From Lachnospiraceae bacterium (GTDB taxonomy: Bacteria; Bacillota; Clostridia; Lachnospirales; Lachnospiraceae): DNA of 10,067 bases. Under the pieces are notes generated by a model that saw nothing but the letters and a program-made list of their open reading frames with translations, searched no databases and was not told the DNA's origin. How positions within the stretch are numbered: the first letter of the stretch is position 1; every line of letters begins with the position of its first letter. The position numbers were made by a program, and so were the translations under genes. The DNA is taken from positions 5,769-15,835 of the forward strand of contig JAHZHB010000081.1 of NCBI GenBank assembly GCA_019420465.1. Reading direction: 5' to 3'. Below are positions 1-6,506 of this stretch, piece after piece.

Positions 1-332
1 TGCAGGATGGCGACAGAGTGGTTATGATCGAGGATGTCACCACATCCGGCAAATCCATGGAGGAGACTGTACCGAAGGTACGTGGTGCAGCCGATGTAGA
101 GATCGTCGGTCTGATGGTATCCCTGGACCGTATGGAGGTTGGCAAAGGCGGTGTCAAATGTGCCCTGGATGAAGTAAAAGAGCTGTATGGTTTCGAAACC
201 AATGCCATTGTGACGATGGCCGAGGTAGTAGAGCGTCTGTACAACAAAGAGTGTCAGGGAAAAGTCCTGATCGATGATGCATTAAAGGCGGCTATTGACG
301 CATACTATGCACAGTATGGGGCAAAGGCCTGA
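1..332 (+). CDS. pyrE: Orotate phosphoribosyltransferase, C-terminal part (5' end outside window)
   Basis: PyrE transfers phosphoribose from PRPP to orotate to give OMP, the penultimate step of UMP synthesis in the cytoplasm. Only the last ~109 codons are present; the reading frame is open back to the left edge, reading QDGDR directly before the first valine. The diagnostic element is the type I PRPP-binding loop VVMIEDVTTSGKS (codons starting at 18), with the paired acidic residues followed by TTSGKS. After it come the usual Rossmann-like strand (VEIVGLMVSLDRME) and a C-terminal helical tail ending in a TGA at 330-332. Bacterial and clostridial PyrE is about 210-225 aa, so roughly half is missing through window truncation, not mutation. 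It is presumably the last gene of a pyr operon lying to the left, which I cannot see. No terminator follows, so transcription may continue into the small membrane-protein genes. Confidence 0.93.
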   Translation, partial: QDGDRVVMIEDVTTSGKSMEETVPKVRGAADVEIVGLMVSLDRMEVGKGGVKCALDEVKELYGFETNAIVTMAEVVERLYNKECQGKVLIDDALKAAIDAYYAQYGAKA

Positions 333-376
333 AGCTGATGAAACAGACTATCACAGACAGGTAAAGGAGATTGGCT

Positions 377-523
377 ATGAAAGACAGAGTACACAGCACA
401 CTTACAGGTGCGGGAGCACTGGATATTACCGTGGGTATCATCACATTGGTCACAGGTATCGTCACAGGGATCCTTCTGATCGCCAATGGCGGAAAGCTGT
501 TAAGCCGCAGAGACAGGATCTGA
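377..523 (+). CDS. 48-aa single-helix small membrane protein, unknown function
   Basis: A short ORF of 48 residues beginning MKDRVHSTLTGAGALDITVG. An AAAGGAGA ribosome binding site sits about 6 nt before the ATG, which strongly supports translation. A basic N-terminus is followed by a continuous hydrophobic stretch (about residues 15-37, rich in Ile, Val, Thr and Gly) and a basic tail LLSRRDRI, which is the layout of a one-pass inner-membrane peptide. It lies 44 bp after pyrE and 10 bp before the VanZ-family gene, so it is almost certainly co-transcribed with the VanZ-family gene. I recall similar short membrane proteins in Lachnospiraceae but know no function. The longer ORF in another frame over the same bases is rich in His, Arg and Tyr, resembles no protein family, and has no comparable ribosome binding site. 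Existence as a gene is likely; role unknown. Confidence 0.72.
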   Translation: MKDRVHSTLTGAGALDITVGIITLVTGIVTGILLIANGGKLLSRRDRI

Positions 524-533
524 CAGGGGGAAG

Positions 534-1013
534 ATGGTGAAAGACAGAACGAAAAGATACATCGTTTTGGGCAGCAAGATCCTGTTCTGGATCTATATTG
601 TCCTGCTGATGTATCTGCTGTTCTTTTCTGAATACTATGGCCGCACTGCGGGAACAACAGAATATCGTTACAATCTTAAGCTTTTTCGGGAGATTACCAG
701 ATTCTGGGTCTACAGAAAGCAGCTGGGCATGGGAGCGGTGCTGACAAATCTTGTCGGAAATGTCGTCTGTTTCATGCCCTTTGGTTTTTTCCTGCCGAAT
801 ATGTATCCGGTCTTTCGGAAACACGGGAGTCTGGTGATCCTGTCCGGATTTCTTTTGACCTGCTTTGTGGAAATCTCACAGCTGATCAGTCATGTGGGAG
901 CTTTTGATGTGGATGATATCTTTCTGAACACCTGTGGTGCGATTGCGGGATATCTGTGCAATGTGATCCTGCGTGTCATAAGGAGAAAATTACATGCGAA
1001 AAAAGAAATATAA
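534..1013 (+). CDS. VanZ-family integral membrane protein
   Basis: A 159-aa protein with about four transmembrane segments (roughly residues 9-32, 65-90, 98-118 and 124-147). It carries the two hallmark blocks of the VanZ-like family: a GNVVCFMPFGFFLP block in the second helix, and FDVDDIFLNTCGAIAGY before and within the last helix, with the conserved acidic residues at the membrane surface. VanZ of the vanA cluster gives low-level teicoplanin resistance, but the family is widespread in Firmicutes as single-copy genes of unknown envelope-related function. No resistance operon surrounds it here, so I would not call it a resistance gene. The ATG at 534 is preceded by a purine-rich AGGGGGA site. 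The 3' end overlaps the next gene by 20 bp, implying translational coupling. Confidence 0.88.
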   Translation: MVKDRTKRYIVLGSKILFWIYIVLLMYLLFFSEYYGRTAGTTEYRYNLKLFREITRFWVYRKQLGMGAVLTNLVGNVVCFMPFGFFLPNMYPVFRKHGSLVILSGFLLTCFVEISQLISHVGAFDVDDIFLNTCGAIAGYLCNVILRVIRRKLHAKKEI

Positions 1014-1308
1014 ATACAATTTCTCCGGGAAAGAGGGATATACCGGAGGGCGGATTTCACTGATCTATGCAGGGATTTCGTTTGTCTGCATTCTGATCGC
1101 TTTTCTTTCGGTTTTTCTGGGAATCAGTGAGACAGCAGCCGGAGCACTTGGACTGGCGGCCACTTTACTGGCTCTGGTGGGCTTTTTTACCGGACTTTCC
1201 GGTCTGCATGAGGGATTTTACAGCAGCAGGTATGCAGCACTTGGCGCTGTTTTAAATGGCCTGCTGGCCGTGATATGGATCGGTCTGTATCTGGCCGGGA
1301 TCAATTAA
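994..1308 (+). CDS. Small three-helix membrane protein (DUF6142-like)
   Basis: A 104-aa protein with a strongly basic N-terminus (MRKKKYKYNFSGKEGYTGGR) and three hydrophobic segments, about residues 21-43, 46-70 and 80-102. The short GLHEGFYSSRYAALG linker before the last helix is its most distinctive part. It resembles a group of uncharacterised Lachnospiraceae proteins that I recall as DUF6142; that family name is from memory and was not checked. Its start lies inside the VanZ-family gene, with AAGGAGAAAA just upstream of the ATG, so the two are likely translated together. The polybasic N-terminus predicts that the first helix enters the membrane with its N-terminus inside the cell. Function unknown. 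Confidence 0.78.
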   Translation: MRKKKYKYNFSGKEGYTGGRISLIYAGISFVCILIAFLSVFLGISETAAGALGLAATLLALVGFFTGLSGLHEGFYSSRYAALGAVLNGLLAVIWIGLYLAGIN

Positions 1309-1341
1309 ACTACTATACAAAGGTATCGGGAGGCCCCACTG

Positions 1342-1932
1342 ATGGATGAACGATTAAAAAAACAGCTGGATTTTCTTCTGGAGATCGACAGGGAAAAGCA
1401 GATCTTCAGACAGACACATATTCTCGGCGGCAGCCGCAGAGAAAACGATGCGGAGCATGCGTGGCATATGGCGATCATGGCCTTTGTGCTGCAGGAATAT
1501 GCCAACGAAAAGATCGATGTACTGAAAGTGATACAGATGGTGCTGATGCATGATCTGGTAGAAATCTATGCCGGAGACACATATGCCTATGACGAACAGG
1601 CTAAAAAGTCCCAGCGGGAGAGAGAACTTGCGGCAGCAGACCGGATCTATGGCATGCTGCCTGAAGATCAGGGCAGAGCCTACAGAAAGCTGTGGGATGA
1701 ATTTGAGGCCAAAGAGACAGCGGAGGCGAAGTTTGCCAGAATGCTTGACAACTATCAGCCACTGTCTTTAAATCATGCCAATCAGGGCGGTGACTGGAGA
1801 GCGCATGATGTTGTCCGTTCCCAGGTTGAGAAAAGAAACGAGATATCCCATGAGGGATCCGAGACGATCGGCAAGGTGATCGCCGATATTATTGAGGAGA
1901 ATGTTAAGAAAGGAAATTTACGTGATGCATAA
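1342..1932 (+). CDS. HD-domain phosphohydrolase, HDDC2/YfbR-like
   Basis: A 196-aa soluble protein with the complete metal-binding set of the HD superfamily: H39 in the NDAEHAWHMA block, H70-D71 in MHDLVEIYAGD, and D136 in ARMLDNYQPL. Order and spacing match the HDDC2/YfbR group. Members of that group that have been assayed are 5'-deoxyribonucleotidases that remove phosphate from deoxynucleoside monophosphates using a divalent metal. An Arg-rich segment before the first His (R32-R33) and the Glu after HD (E74) are also typical. A GGGAGG site precedes the ATG. It follows the small membrane genes by 33 bp and overlaps the start of the downstream peptidase gene by 8 bp. Location between pyrimidine and purine genes fits a role in nucleotide balance, but this is inference; the exact substrate cannot be read from sequence. 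Confidence 0.86.
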   Translation: MDERLKKQLDFLLEIDREKQIFRQTHILGGSRRENDAEHAWHMAIMAFVLQEYANEKIDVLKVIQMVLMHDLVEIYAGDTYAYDEQAKKSQRERELAAADRIYGMLPEDQGRAYRKLWDEFEAKETAEAKFARMLDNYQPLSLNHANQGGDWRAHDVVRSQVEKRNEISHEGSETIGKVIADIIEENVKKGNLRDA

Positions 1933-3982
1933 CAGTGAATTACTGGAAGAAAGACTGCGTCCGGTAGCAGAGCGGATCCGCCAGATTCCGGGGGAAACGC
2001 TTGTACCGAAACAGTATCAGGACTATTTTACCATCTGTGCAGAGTTTATCTGCCAGGTGCTGCCGATCTGCGAAGAAGAGATTCCCGGCGGAAATCTGTC
2101 ACTTGAAGAGCTTCAGAACAGAAATCAGGCACTCTACAGCGATATTCTTCCCGAAAACTATGAAACATCCTATGCAAATCCTGCCGTGGCCGTAAAAGCT
2201 TTCGGCGAAAAGATGGGACAGTATCTGTCGATGCTGTACTGTGAGATCCGGCACTGTATTGCTTTCGCCTATGAAAAAAGATACTGGGATCTGACCGTGC
2301 TTTGTGAATTGTTTGCAGAAGTGTACAGCTGCTTTACCGATGGAGAAGTACCGTCTGCGGGAGAAATCCGTGATATTCTGTACTGGTTTTTCAGCGATTA
2401 CAGCGAAGAAATGATCAGTACGCGGATCCGTGAACAGGTAGATCCGTCACTGACGTTTGCCAGTGATATCGTAATGCATGCCGATCTTTGTGATCTTTCC
2501 TATCTGTATCGTTATGGCGAATATATTACAGAAAACGAGCTCGATGTGGCCACATATTTAAATACACTGTCTGAGACGGAGATAGAGTCTATGGCACATA
2601 CCTACACAGAAGGCTATCGTCTGGGGTTTGTTCATGCCGGGATCGATCTCTCAAAGAAAAAAACCGTGGAGATCCGGTATACGATCGGTTTTGAACGTAT
2701 GATCCGTGCCGCTGTAAAACAGTTTGCAGCCATGGGACTCAGACCTGTGATGTTTCGGTATGCCCAGCATGCACTCAGCCGCCGTCAGGTGGCCCGGGTC
2801 GGATTCGTTGCCACACCGGCCAACCCGCAGTATACCTATGACCATCGTATGGATGATGCCCTGTTTCTTGATGAGGACTTTGTCAGCAGAAAGCTTCGCG
2901 TGACACAGATGGCATACGAAAAGGTAAAAGAAGAGGCAGCCGTCTATGCTGGACCGGCCTGTATGGACACCTTCGGTGAGGAAACTTTTGTACCTGTAAA
3001 CAAGCCGGAGTGTATTACCTACACACCGCATCAGCAGAAACTTCTGACCCGCATGCAAAATGAGCTTGGCCAGATCACCAACCGTTATATCCGCGGTGAT
3101 CAGAGAAGCTTTACGATCATTGCCTATCCGGTTCCTGAGATCGGTAAGGATTTCGAAAAGATCTTTACAGAGACCGTTCGTGTTAATACACTGGATTACA
3201 AGCTGTATGAGACGATTCAGCAGACCATGATCGATACGCTCGATAAAGGTGACCGTGTACACGTTGTTGGAAAAAACGGCAACCATACAGATCTCTGGAT
3301 CAACCTCTGGAAACTGAAAGATCCGGACAAAGAGACTATCTTTGAAAACTGTGTGGCTGATGTCAATATCCCGGTAGGTGAAGTCTTTACCTCTCCGGTA
3401 TTGAAAGGAACAAACGGCATCCTTCATGTGACCGGCGTTTATCTGGAAAGTCTGTACTATAAGGACTTAAGTCTCACCTTCACCGACGGGAAAATAACAG
3501 CCTACAGCTGTGCCAACTTTGAAGATCCGGCAGAAAATCAGAAATACATTTTTGAAAATCTGCTCTTCAATCATCAGACACTTCCCATCGGTGAGTTTGC
3601 GATCGGTACCAATACCACAGCCTACGTCATGGCCAGACAGTATGGCATAGAGGCCAAAATGCCGATCCTTATAGCAGAAAAAACAGGACCGCATTTTGCT
3701 GTGGGAGATACCTGTTACAGCTGGGCCGAAGACGTTCCTGTCTACAATCCTGATGGAAAAGAAATCGTGGCCCGCGACAACGAAGTTTCCCTGAATCGCA
3801 AAAGAGACCCGTCAAAAGCCTATGTAAACTGCCATACCGACATCACCATTCCGTATGATGAACTGGCACTTCTCACCGTGGAAGACAAAGATGGCCACAC
3901 CACCGACATCATCCGAAACGGCCGCTTCGTCCTTCCGGGGACAGAAGAGCTCAACCGTCCTCTGGATGAAGCCGGATACTAA
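1925..3982 (+). CDS. M29-type (AmpS-like) metal aminopeptidase with long N-terminal extension
   Basis: A 685-aa cytoplasmic protein with no signal peptide. The C-terminal ~450 residues match the M29 (thermophilic aminopeptidase) family, which uses two metal ions to release N-terminal amino acids. Every expected ligand is present in the right order: E486 in NIPVGEVFTSP, E557 in IGEFAIGTN, E585 and H590 (five apart, in AEKTGPHFAVG), and H637 and D639 in NCHTDITIP. The M29 N-terminal domain appears to begin near residue 215. The preceding ~210 residues are extra relative to classical ~400-aa members; this part is helical, rich in Tyr, Cys and Glu, and I recognise no domain in it. I choose the ATG at 1925, which overlaps the HD gene stop (ATGCATAA) and has AAGAAAGGAA upstream; the longer frame open from 1892 begins with residues that lie over that ribosome binding site. 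A terminator follows 38 bp after the stop. Confidence 0.85.
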   Translation: MHNSELLEERLRPVAERIRQIPGETLVPKQYQDYFTICAEFICQVLPICEEEIPGGNLSLEELQNRNQALYSDILPENYETSYANPAVAVKAFGEKMGQYLSMLYCEIRHCIAFAYEKRYWDLTVLCELFAEVYSCFTDGEVPSAGEIRDILYWFFSDYSEEMISTRIREQVDPSLTFASDIVMHADLCDLSYLYRYGEYITENELDVATYLNTLSETEIESMAHTYTEGYRLGFVHAGIDLSKKKTVEIRYTIGFERMIRAAVKQFAAMGLRPVMFRYAQHALSRRQVARVGFVATPANPQYTYDHRMDDALFLDEDFVSRKLRVTQMAYEKVKEEAAVYAGPACMDTFGEETFVPVNKPECITYTPHQQKLLTRMQNELGQITNRYIRGDQRSFTIIAYPVPEIGKDFEKIFTETVRVNTLDYKLYETIQQTMIDTLDKGDRVHVVGKNGNHTDLWINLWKLKDPDKETIFENCVADVNIPVGEVFTSPVLKGTNGILHVTGVYLESLYYKDLSLTFTDGKITAYSCANFEDPAENQKYIFENLLFNHQTLPIGEFAIGTNTTAYVMARQYGIEAKMPILIAEKTGPHFAVGDTCYSWAEDVPVYNPDGKEIVARDNEVSLNRKRDPSKAYVNCHTDITIPYDELALLTVEDKDGHTTDIIRNGRFVLPGTEELNRPLDEAGY

Positions 3983-4020
3983 GGGATATATGCAGAAAAT
4001 GTAAAACAGGATACGGTAAA

Positions 4021-4060
4021 AAGACACATGATGCTATCGGGCGGCATGTGTCTTTTTTTT
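4021..4060 (+). terminator. Intrinsic terminator after the peptidase gene
   Basis: A perfect 10-bp stem AAGACACATG (4021-4030) pairs with CATGTGTCTT (4045-4054) across a 14-nt loop, and is followed directly by a run of T to 4060. It separates the pyrE-to-peptidase transcript from the purine operon promoter that starts 10 bp later. Confidence 0.9.
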
Positions 4061-4069
4061 GAATGTATA

Positions 4070-4098
4070 TTGACAATCCTGAAAAGACTCGCTACAAT
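4070..4098 (+). promoter_or_regulatory. SigA-type promoter of the purEMND operon
   Basis: A perfect -35 TTGACA (4070-4075), an exact 17-nt spacer, and -10 TACAAT (4093-4098, one mismatch from TATAAT). The predicted start is near 4105, giving a leader of about 64 nt before purE. The leader is A/T-rich and holds one small hairpin, ATAAG (4134-4138) with CTTAT (4144-4148). I see no purine riboswitch core, and the leader is too short for a full aptamer plus switch. No PurR-type operator was recognised, so the control signal of this operon is not evident. Confidence 0.87.
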
Positions 4099-4168
4099 GA
4101 CCATAAGAAGAAATAATCTTTGATAACCCATTCATAAGCAAAACTTATTAAGAAAAGAGGTCCCCATC

Positions 4169-4675
4169 ATGGCAAAAGTAGGAATAGTAATGGGCAGCGA
4201 CTCCGATATGCCCGTAATGGCAAAAGCTGCAGACATCCTTGACAAATTTGGAATAGACTATGAAATGAAGATCATCTCCGCTCACCGCGAGCCCGATATT
4301 TTCTTTGACTGGGCCAAAACCGCTGAAGACAGAGGCATCAAAGTCATCATCGCCGGAGCAGGCATGGCCGCACACCTTCCCGGTATGTGCGCAGCACTTT
4401 TCCCGATGCCCGTGATCGGTATCCCGATGCATACCACATCCCTGGGCGGCAGAGATTCCCTGTATTCCATCGTACAGATGCCAAGCGGTATTCCCGTAGC
4501 CACAGTAGCCATCAATGGCGGAGCCAATGCCGGTATTCTCGCCGCAAAGATCCTGGCTGTATCTGAACCGGAGCTTCTTGACAAGCTGAAAGCCTATACC
4601 GAAGATATGAAAAATCAGGTAGTGGCCAAAGATACAAAGCTGCAGGAAACAGGATATAAAAACTATACGAAATAA
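4169..4675 (+). CDS. purE: N5-carboxyaminoimidazole ribonucleotide mutase
   Basis: A 168-aa PurE, which forms CAIR in de novo purine synthesis by moving the carboxylate of N5-CAIR. The key blocks are VMGSDSD (residues 7-13), the SAHREP loop (37-42) whose H39 corresponds to the catalytic His of the family, and GAGMAAHLPG (63-72). The HLPG sequence is of the class I (bacterial mutase) kind, not the CO2-using class II kind. Class I enzymes normally partner PurK, which is not in this window. The ATG at 4169 has AAAAGAGG eight nucleotides upstream. It is the first gene of the operon, 26 bp before purM, and its length is typical of the family. Confidence 0.96.
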   Translation: MAKVGIVMGSDSDMPVMAKAADILDKFGIDYEMKIISAHREPDIFFDWAKTAEDRGIKVIIAGAGMAAHLPGMCAALFPMPVIGIPMHTTSLGGRDSLYSIVQMPSGIPVATVAINGGANAGILAAKILAVSEPELLDKLKAYTEDMKNQVVAKDTKLQETGYKNYTK

Positions 4676-4701
4676 AGCACGAAAAACAGGAGGAAGTATC
4701 C

Positions 4702-5727
4702 ATGGATTATAAGACATCCGGCGTAGATATCGAAGCAGGTTACAAATCAGTAGAACTTATGAAGGAACATGTAAAAAAGACGATGCGTGAAGAAGTACTC
4801 GGTGGCCTCGGTGGTTTTTCCGGAGCTTTTTCGCTGGCAAAGATCAAAGAAATGGAAGAACCCGTACTGTTGTCCGGAACTGACGGCTGCGGTACAAAGG
4901 TAAAACTGGCCATCGTTATGGACAAGCATGATACCATCGGTATCGATGCCGTAGCCATGTGTGTCAACGATATCGCCTGTGCCGGTGGAGAGCCGCTGTT
5001 TTTCCTTGACTATATTGCCTGTGGCAAAAACTATCCGGAAAAGATCGCAGATATCGTTAAAGGTGTAGCCGAGGGCTGCCTGCAGTCCGATGCCGCCCTG
5101 ATCGGCGGTGAGACCGCAGAACATCCGGGCCTGATGCCGGAAGAAGATTACGATCTGGCCGGTTTTGCCGTAGGTGTAGCGGATAAAAAAGACATGATCA
5201 CGGGAGAAAATCTCGCAGACGGTGATGTGCTGATCGGTATGGCATCCTCCGGTGTACATTCCAATGGATTTTCTCTGGTAAGAAAGATCTTTGAGATCAC
5301 AAAAGAGTCTCTGGATACCTATTATGACGAGCTGGGTGCTACGCTGGGTGAAACTCTGCTTGCACCGACCCGTATCTATGTCAAAGCTTTAAAGAGTATC
5401 AAAGCTGCCGGTATCACAGTCAAAGCCTGCAGCCATATCACAGGTGGCGGTTTCTATGAGAATGTACCGCGTATGTTAAAGGACGGTGTCCGTGCTGTGA
5501 TCGAAAAAGACAGCTATCCGGTACCGCCGATCTTTAAACTGATGGCTGAAAAAGGTAACGTAGAAGAGCAGATGATGTACAATACTTTCAATATGGGTAT
5601 CGGCATGGTCGTTGCTGTTGAAAAAAACGATGTGGAGAAGACCATGGCAGCCATCAAAGCTGCCGGAGATACGCCGTATGTGATCGGACATATCGAAGCC
5701 GGTGAAAAAGGAGTTACCTTATGTTAA
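4702..5727 (+). CDS. purM: Phosphoribosylformylglycinamidine cyclo-ligase (AIR synthetase)
   Basis: A 341-aa PurM that uses ATP to close the imidazole ring, converting FGAM to AIR in the cytoplasm. Visible family blocks, in order, are SGVDIEAGYKSVELMK near the N-terminus, GGLGGFSGAF, the nucleotide-binding GTDGCGTKVKLA (about residues 59-70), DKHDTIGIDAVAMCVNDIACAGGEP-type residues (about 74-98), and ALIGGETAEHPG (about 133-144). The C-terminal domain carries SSGVHSNGFSLVRK and the HITGGGF block. Length is normal (about 340-350). The start is fixed by AGGAGG at 4688-4693, 8 nt before the ATG. It overlaps purN by 7 bp, a sign of coupled translation. PurM makes the AIR that later becomes the PurE substrate, so the operon order is not the pathway order. 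Confidence 0.97.
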   Translation: MDYKTSGVDIEAGYKSVELMKEHVKKTMREEVLGGLGGFSGAFSLAKIKEMEEPVLLSGTDGCGTKVKLAIVMDKHDTIGIDAVAMCVNDIACAGGEPLFFLDYIACGKNYPEKIADIVKGVAEGCLQSDAALIGGETAEHPGLMPEEDYDLAGFAVGVADKKDMITGENLADGDVLIGMASSGVHSNGFSLVRKIFEITKESLDTYYDELGATLGETLLAPTRIYVKALKSIKAAGITVKACSHITGGGFYENVPRMLKDGVRAVIEKDSYPVPPIFKLMAEKGNVEEQMMYNTFNMGIGMVVAVEKNDVEKTMAAIKAAGDTPYVIGHIEAGEKGVTLC

Positions 5728-6347
5728 ATATGGTCGTACTGGTATCCGGAGGCGGTACAAATCTGCAGGCCATCATGGATGCCATAGATAACGGAACGAT
5801 CACAAATGTAAAGATTTCAGCGGTGATCAGTAATAATGAAGATGCCTACGCGCTGACACGTGCGAAAAACAAAGGCATTCCGGCAGAGTGTGTGACAAGA
5901 AAAGATGTCCCGGACCGTGCAGAGTATGACAGAGTCCTGCTGAAAACGGTGCAGAAATATACGCCGGATCTCGTCGTACTGGCCGGCTGTCTGGTCGTGA
6001 TCCCGAAGATCATGGTAGATGCCTTCCCGAATAAGATCATCAATATTCATCCGGCACTGATCCCGTCTTTCTGCGGAACAGGATATTATGGATTAAAAGT
6101 ACATGAAGGCGTACTGGCACGTGGTGTGAAAGTGACCGGTGCGACGGTGCATTTCGTGGACGACGGTACGGATACCGGGCCGATTATTTTACAGAAAGCT
6201 GTTGAAGTAAAACAGGGCGATACTCCTGAAATCCTGCAGCGCCGTGTTATGGAGCAGGCGGAATGGATCATCATGCCGAAAGCGATCGATCTGATCGCTA
6301 ACGGGCATGTCAGAGTGGTCAATAATCTGGTACAGATTGTTGAATAA
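5721..6347 (+). CDS. purN: Phosphoribosylglycinamide formyltransferase
   Basis: A 208-aa PurN, which transfers a formyl group from 10-formyl-THF to GAR. The N-terminal phosphate-binding loop reads VSGGGTNLQAI (residues 8-18). The catalytic triad of the family is visible as N108 and H110 in NIHPALIPSF and D151 in DDGTDTGP. The segment SFCGTGYYGLKVHEG is a clostridial-style variant of the E. coli loop and makes the His-Asp distance five residues longer than in E. coli PurN. The ATG at 5721 lies inside the purM stop region, with AAAAAGGAG eight bases upstream, so translation is probably coupled. An unusually long spacer follows before purD. Confidence 0.96.
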   Translation: MLNMVVLVSGGGTNLQAIMDAIDNGTITNVKISAVISNNEDAYALTRAKNKGIPAECVTRKDVPDRAEYDRVLLKTVQKYTPDLVVLAGCLVVIPKIMVDAFPNKIINIHPALIPSFCGTGYYGLKVHEGVLARGVKVTGATVHFVDDGTDTGPIILQKAVEVKQGDTPEILQRRVMEQAEWIIMPKAIDLIANGHVRVVNNLVQIVE

Positions 6348-6506
6348 ATGTTGATGTTTCCTGCCTGCGCAGTGTAAAGACTGACAGGGCAGGAAGCAGT
6401 CAGTCCGGGCAAAAAGAAACAGTTCACAGGTTTGCTCCTGTGCCTGTGGAAATTGATTTTTGATTTCTGAAAATAAAGTACGAGAGATACATCATGGAGG
6501 TCGATG
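6348..6506 (+). promoter_or_regulatory. Structured purN-purD spacer with competing hairpins
   Basis: This is the only long gap inside the purine operon. Hairpin A pairs TTCCTGCC (6358-6365) with GGCAGGAA (6388-6395), extendable by two pairs across a bulged G at 6387. Hairpin B pairs GACTGAC (6379-6385) with GTCAGTC (6399-6405). A and B cannot form together, because B places the 3' arm of A in its loop. Hairpin C pairs CACAGG (6425-6430) with either of two tandem CCTGTG copies (6437-6442 or 6443-6448). A tandem TTGATTT pair follows (6453-6466). GGAGG at 6496-6500 is the purD ribosome binding site. No coding frame or strong promoter was seen. It could be an attenuator, an RNA-processing or stability element, or a remnant of gene loss. 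Confidence 0.55.

Noticed and set aside
295..540. 81-codon frame running from the pyrE end to the VanZ-family start
   Set aside because: Its product is a His/Arg/Tyr-rich sequence unlike a protein family, with no ribosome binding site. The 48-aa frame at 377-523 explains the same bases better.
1892..1924. Upstream start for the M29 peptidase adding 11 residues
   Set aside because: Those codons overlap the AAGAAAGGAA ribosome binding site for the ATG at 1925, and the added basic stretch is not expected in the family.
2651..3427. Long antisense ORF (258 codons) opposite the peptidase gene
   Set aside because: It lies wholly inside a well-supported conserved gene and has a Cys/His/Arg-rich composition typical of a shadow frame, with no family motif.
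4099..4168. Purine riboswitch in the purE leader
   Set aside because: The leader is too short, and the conserved three-way junction core could not be found.
6351..6378. Internal promoter for purD (TTGATG then TGTAAA)
   Set aside because: Both boxes have two mismatches, the spacer is 16 nt, and the bases are better explained by the 8-bp stem of hairpin A.
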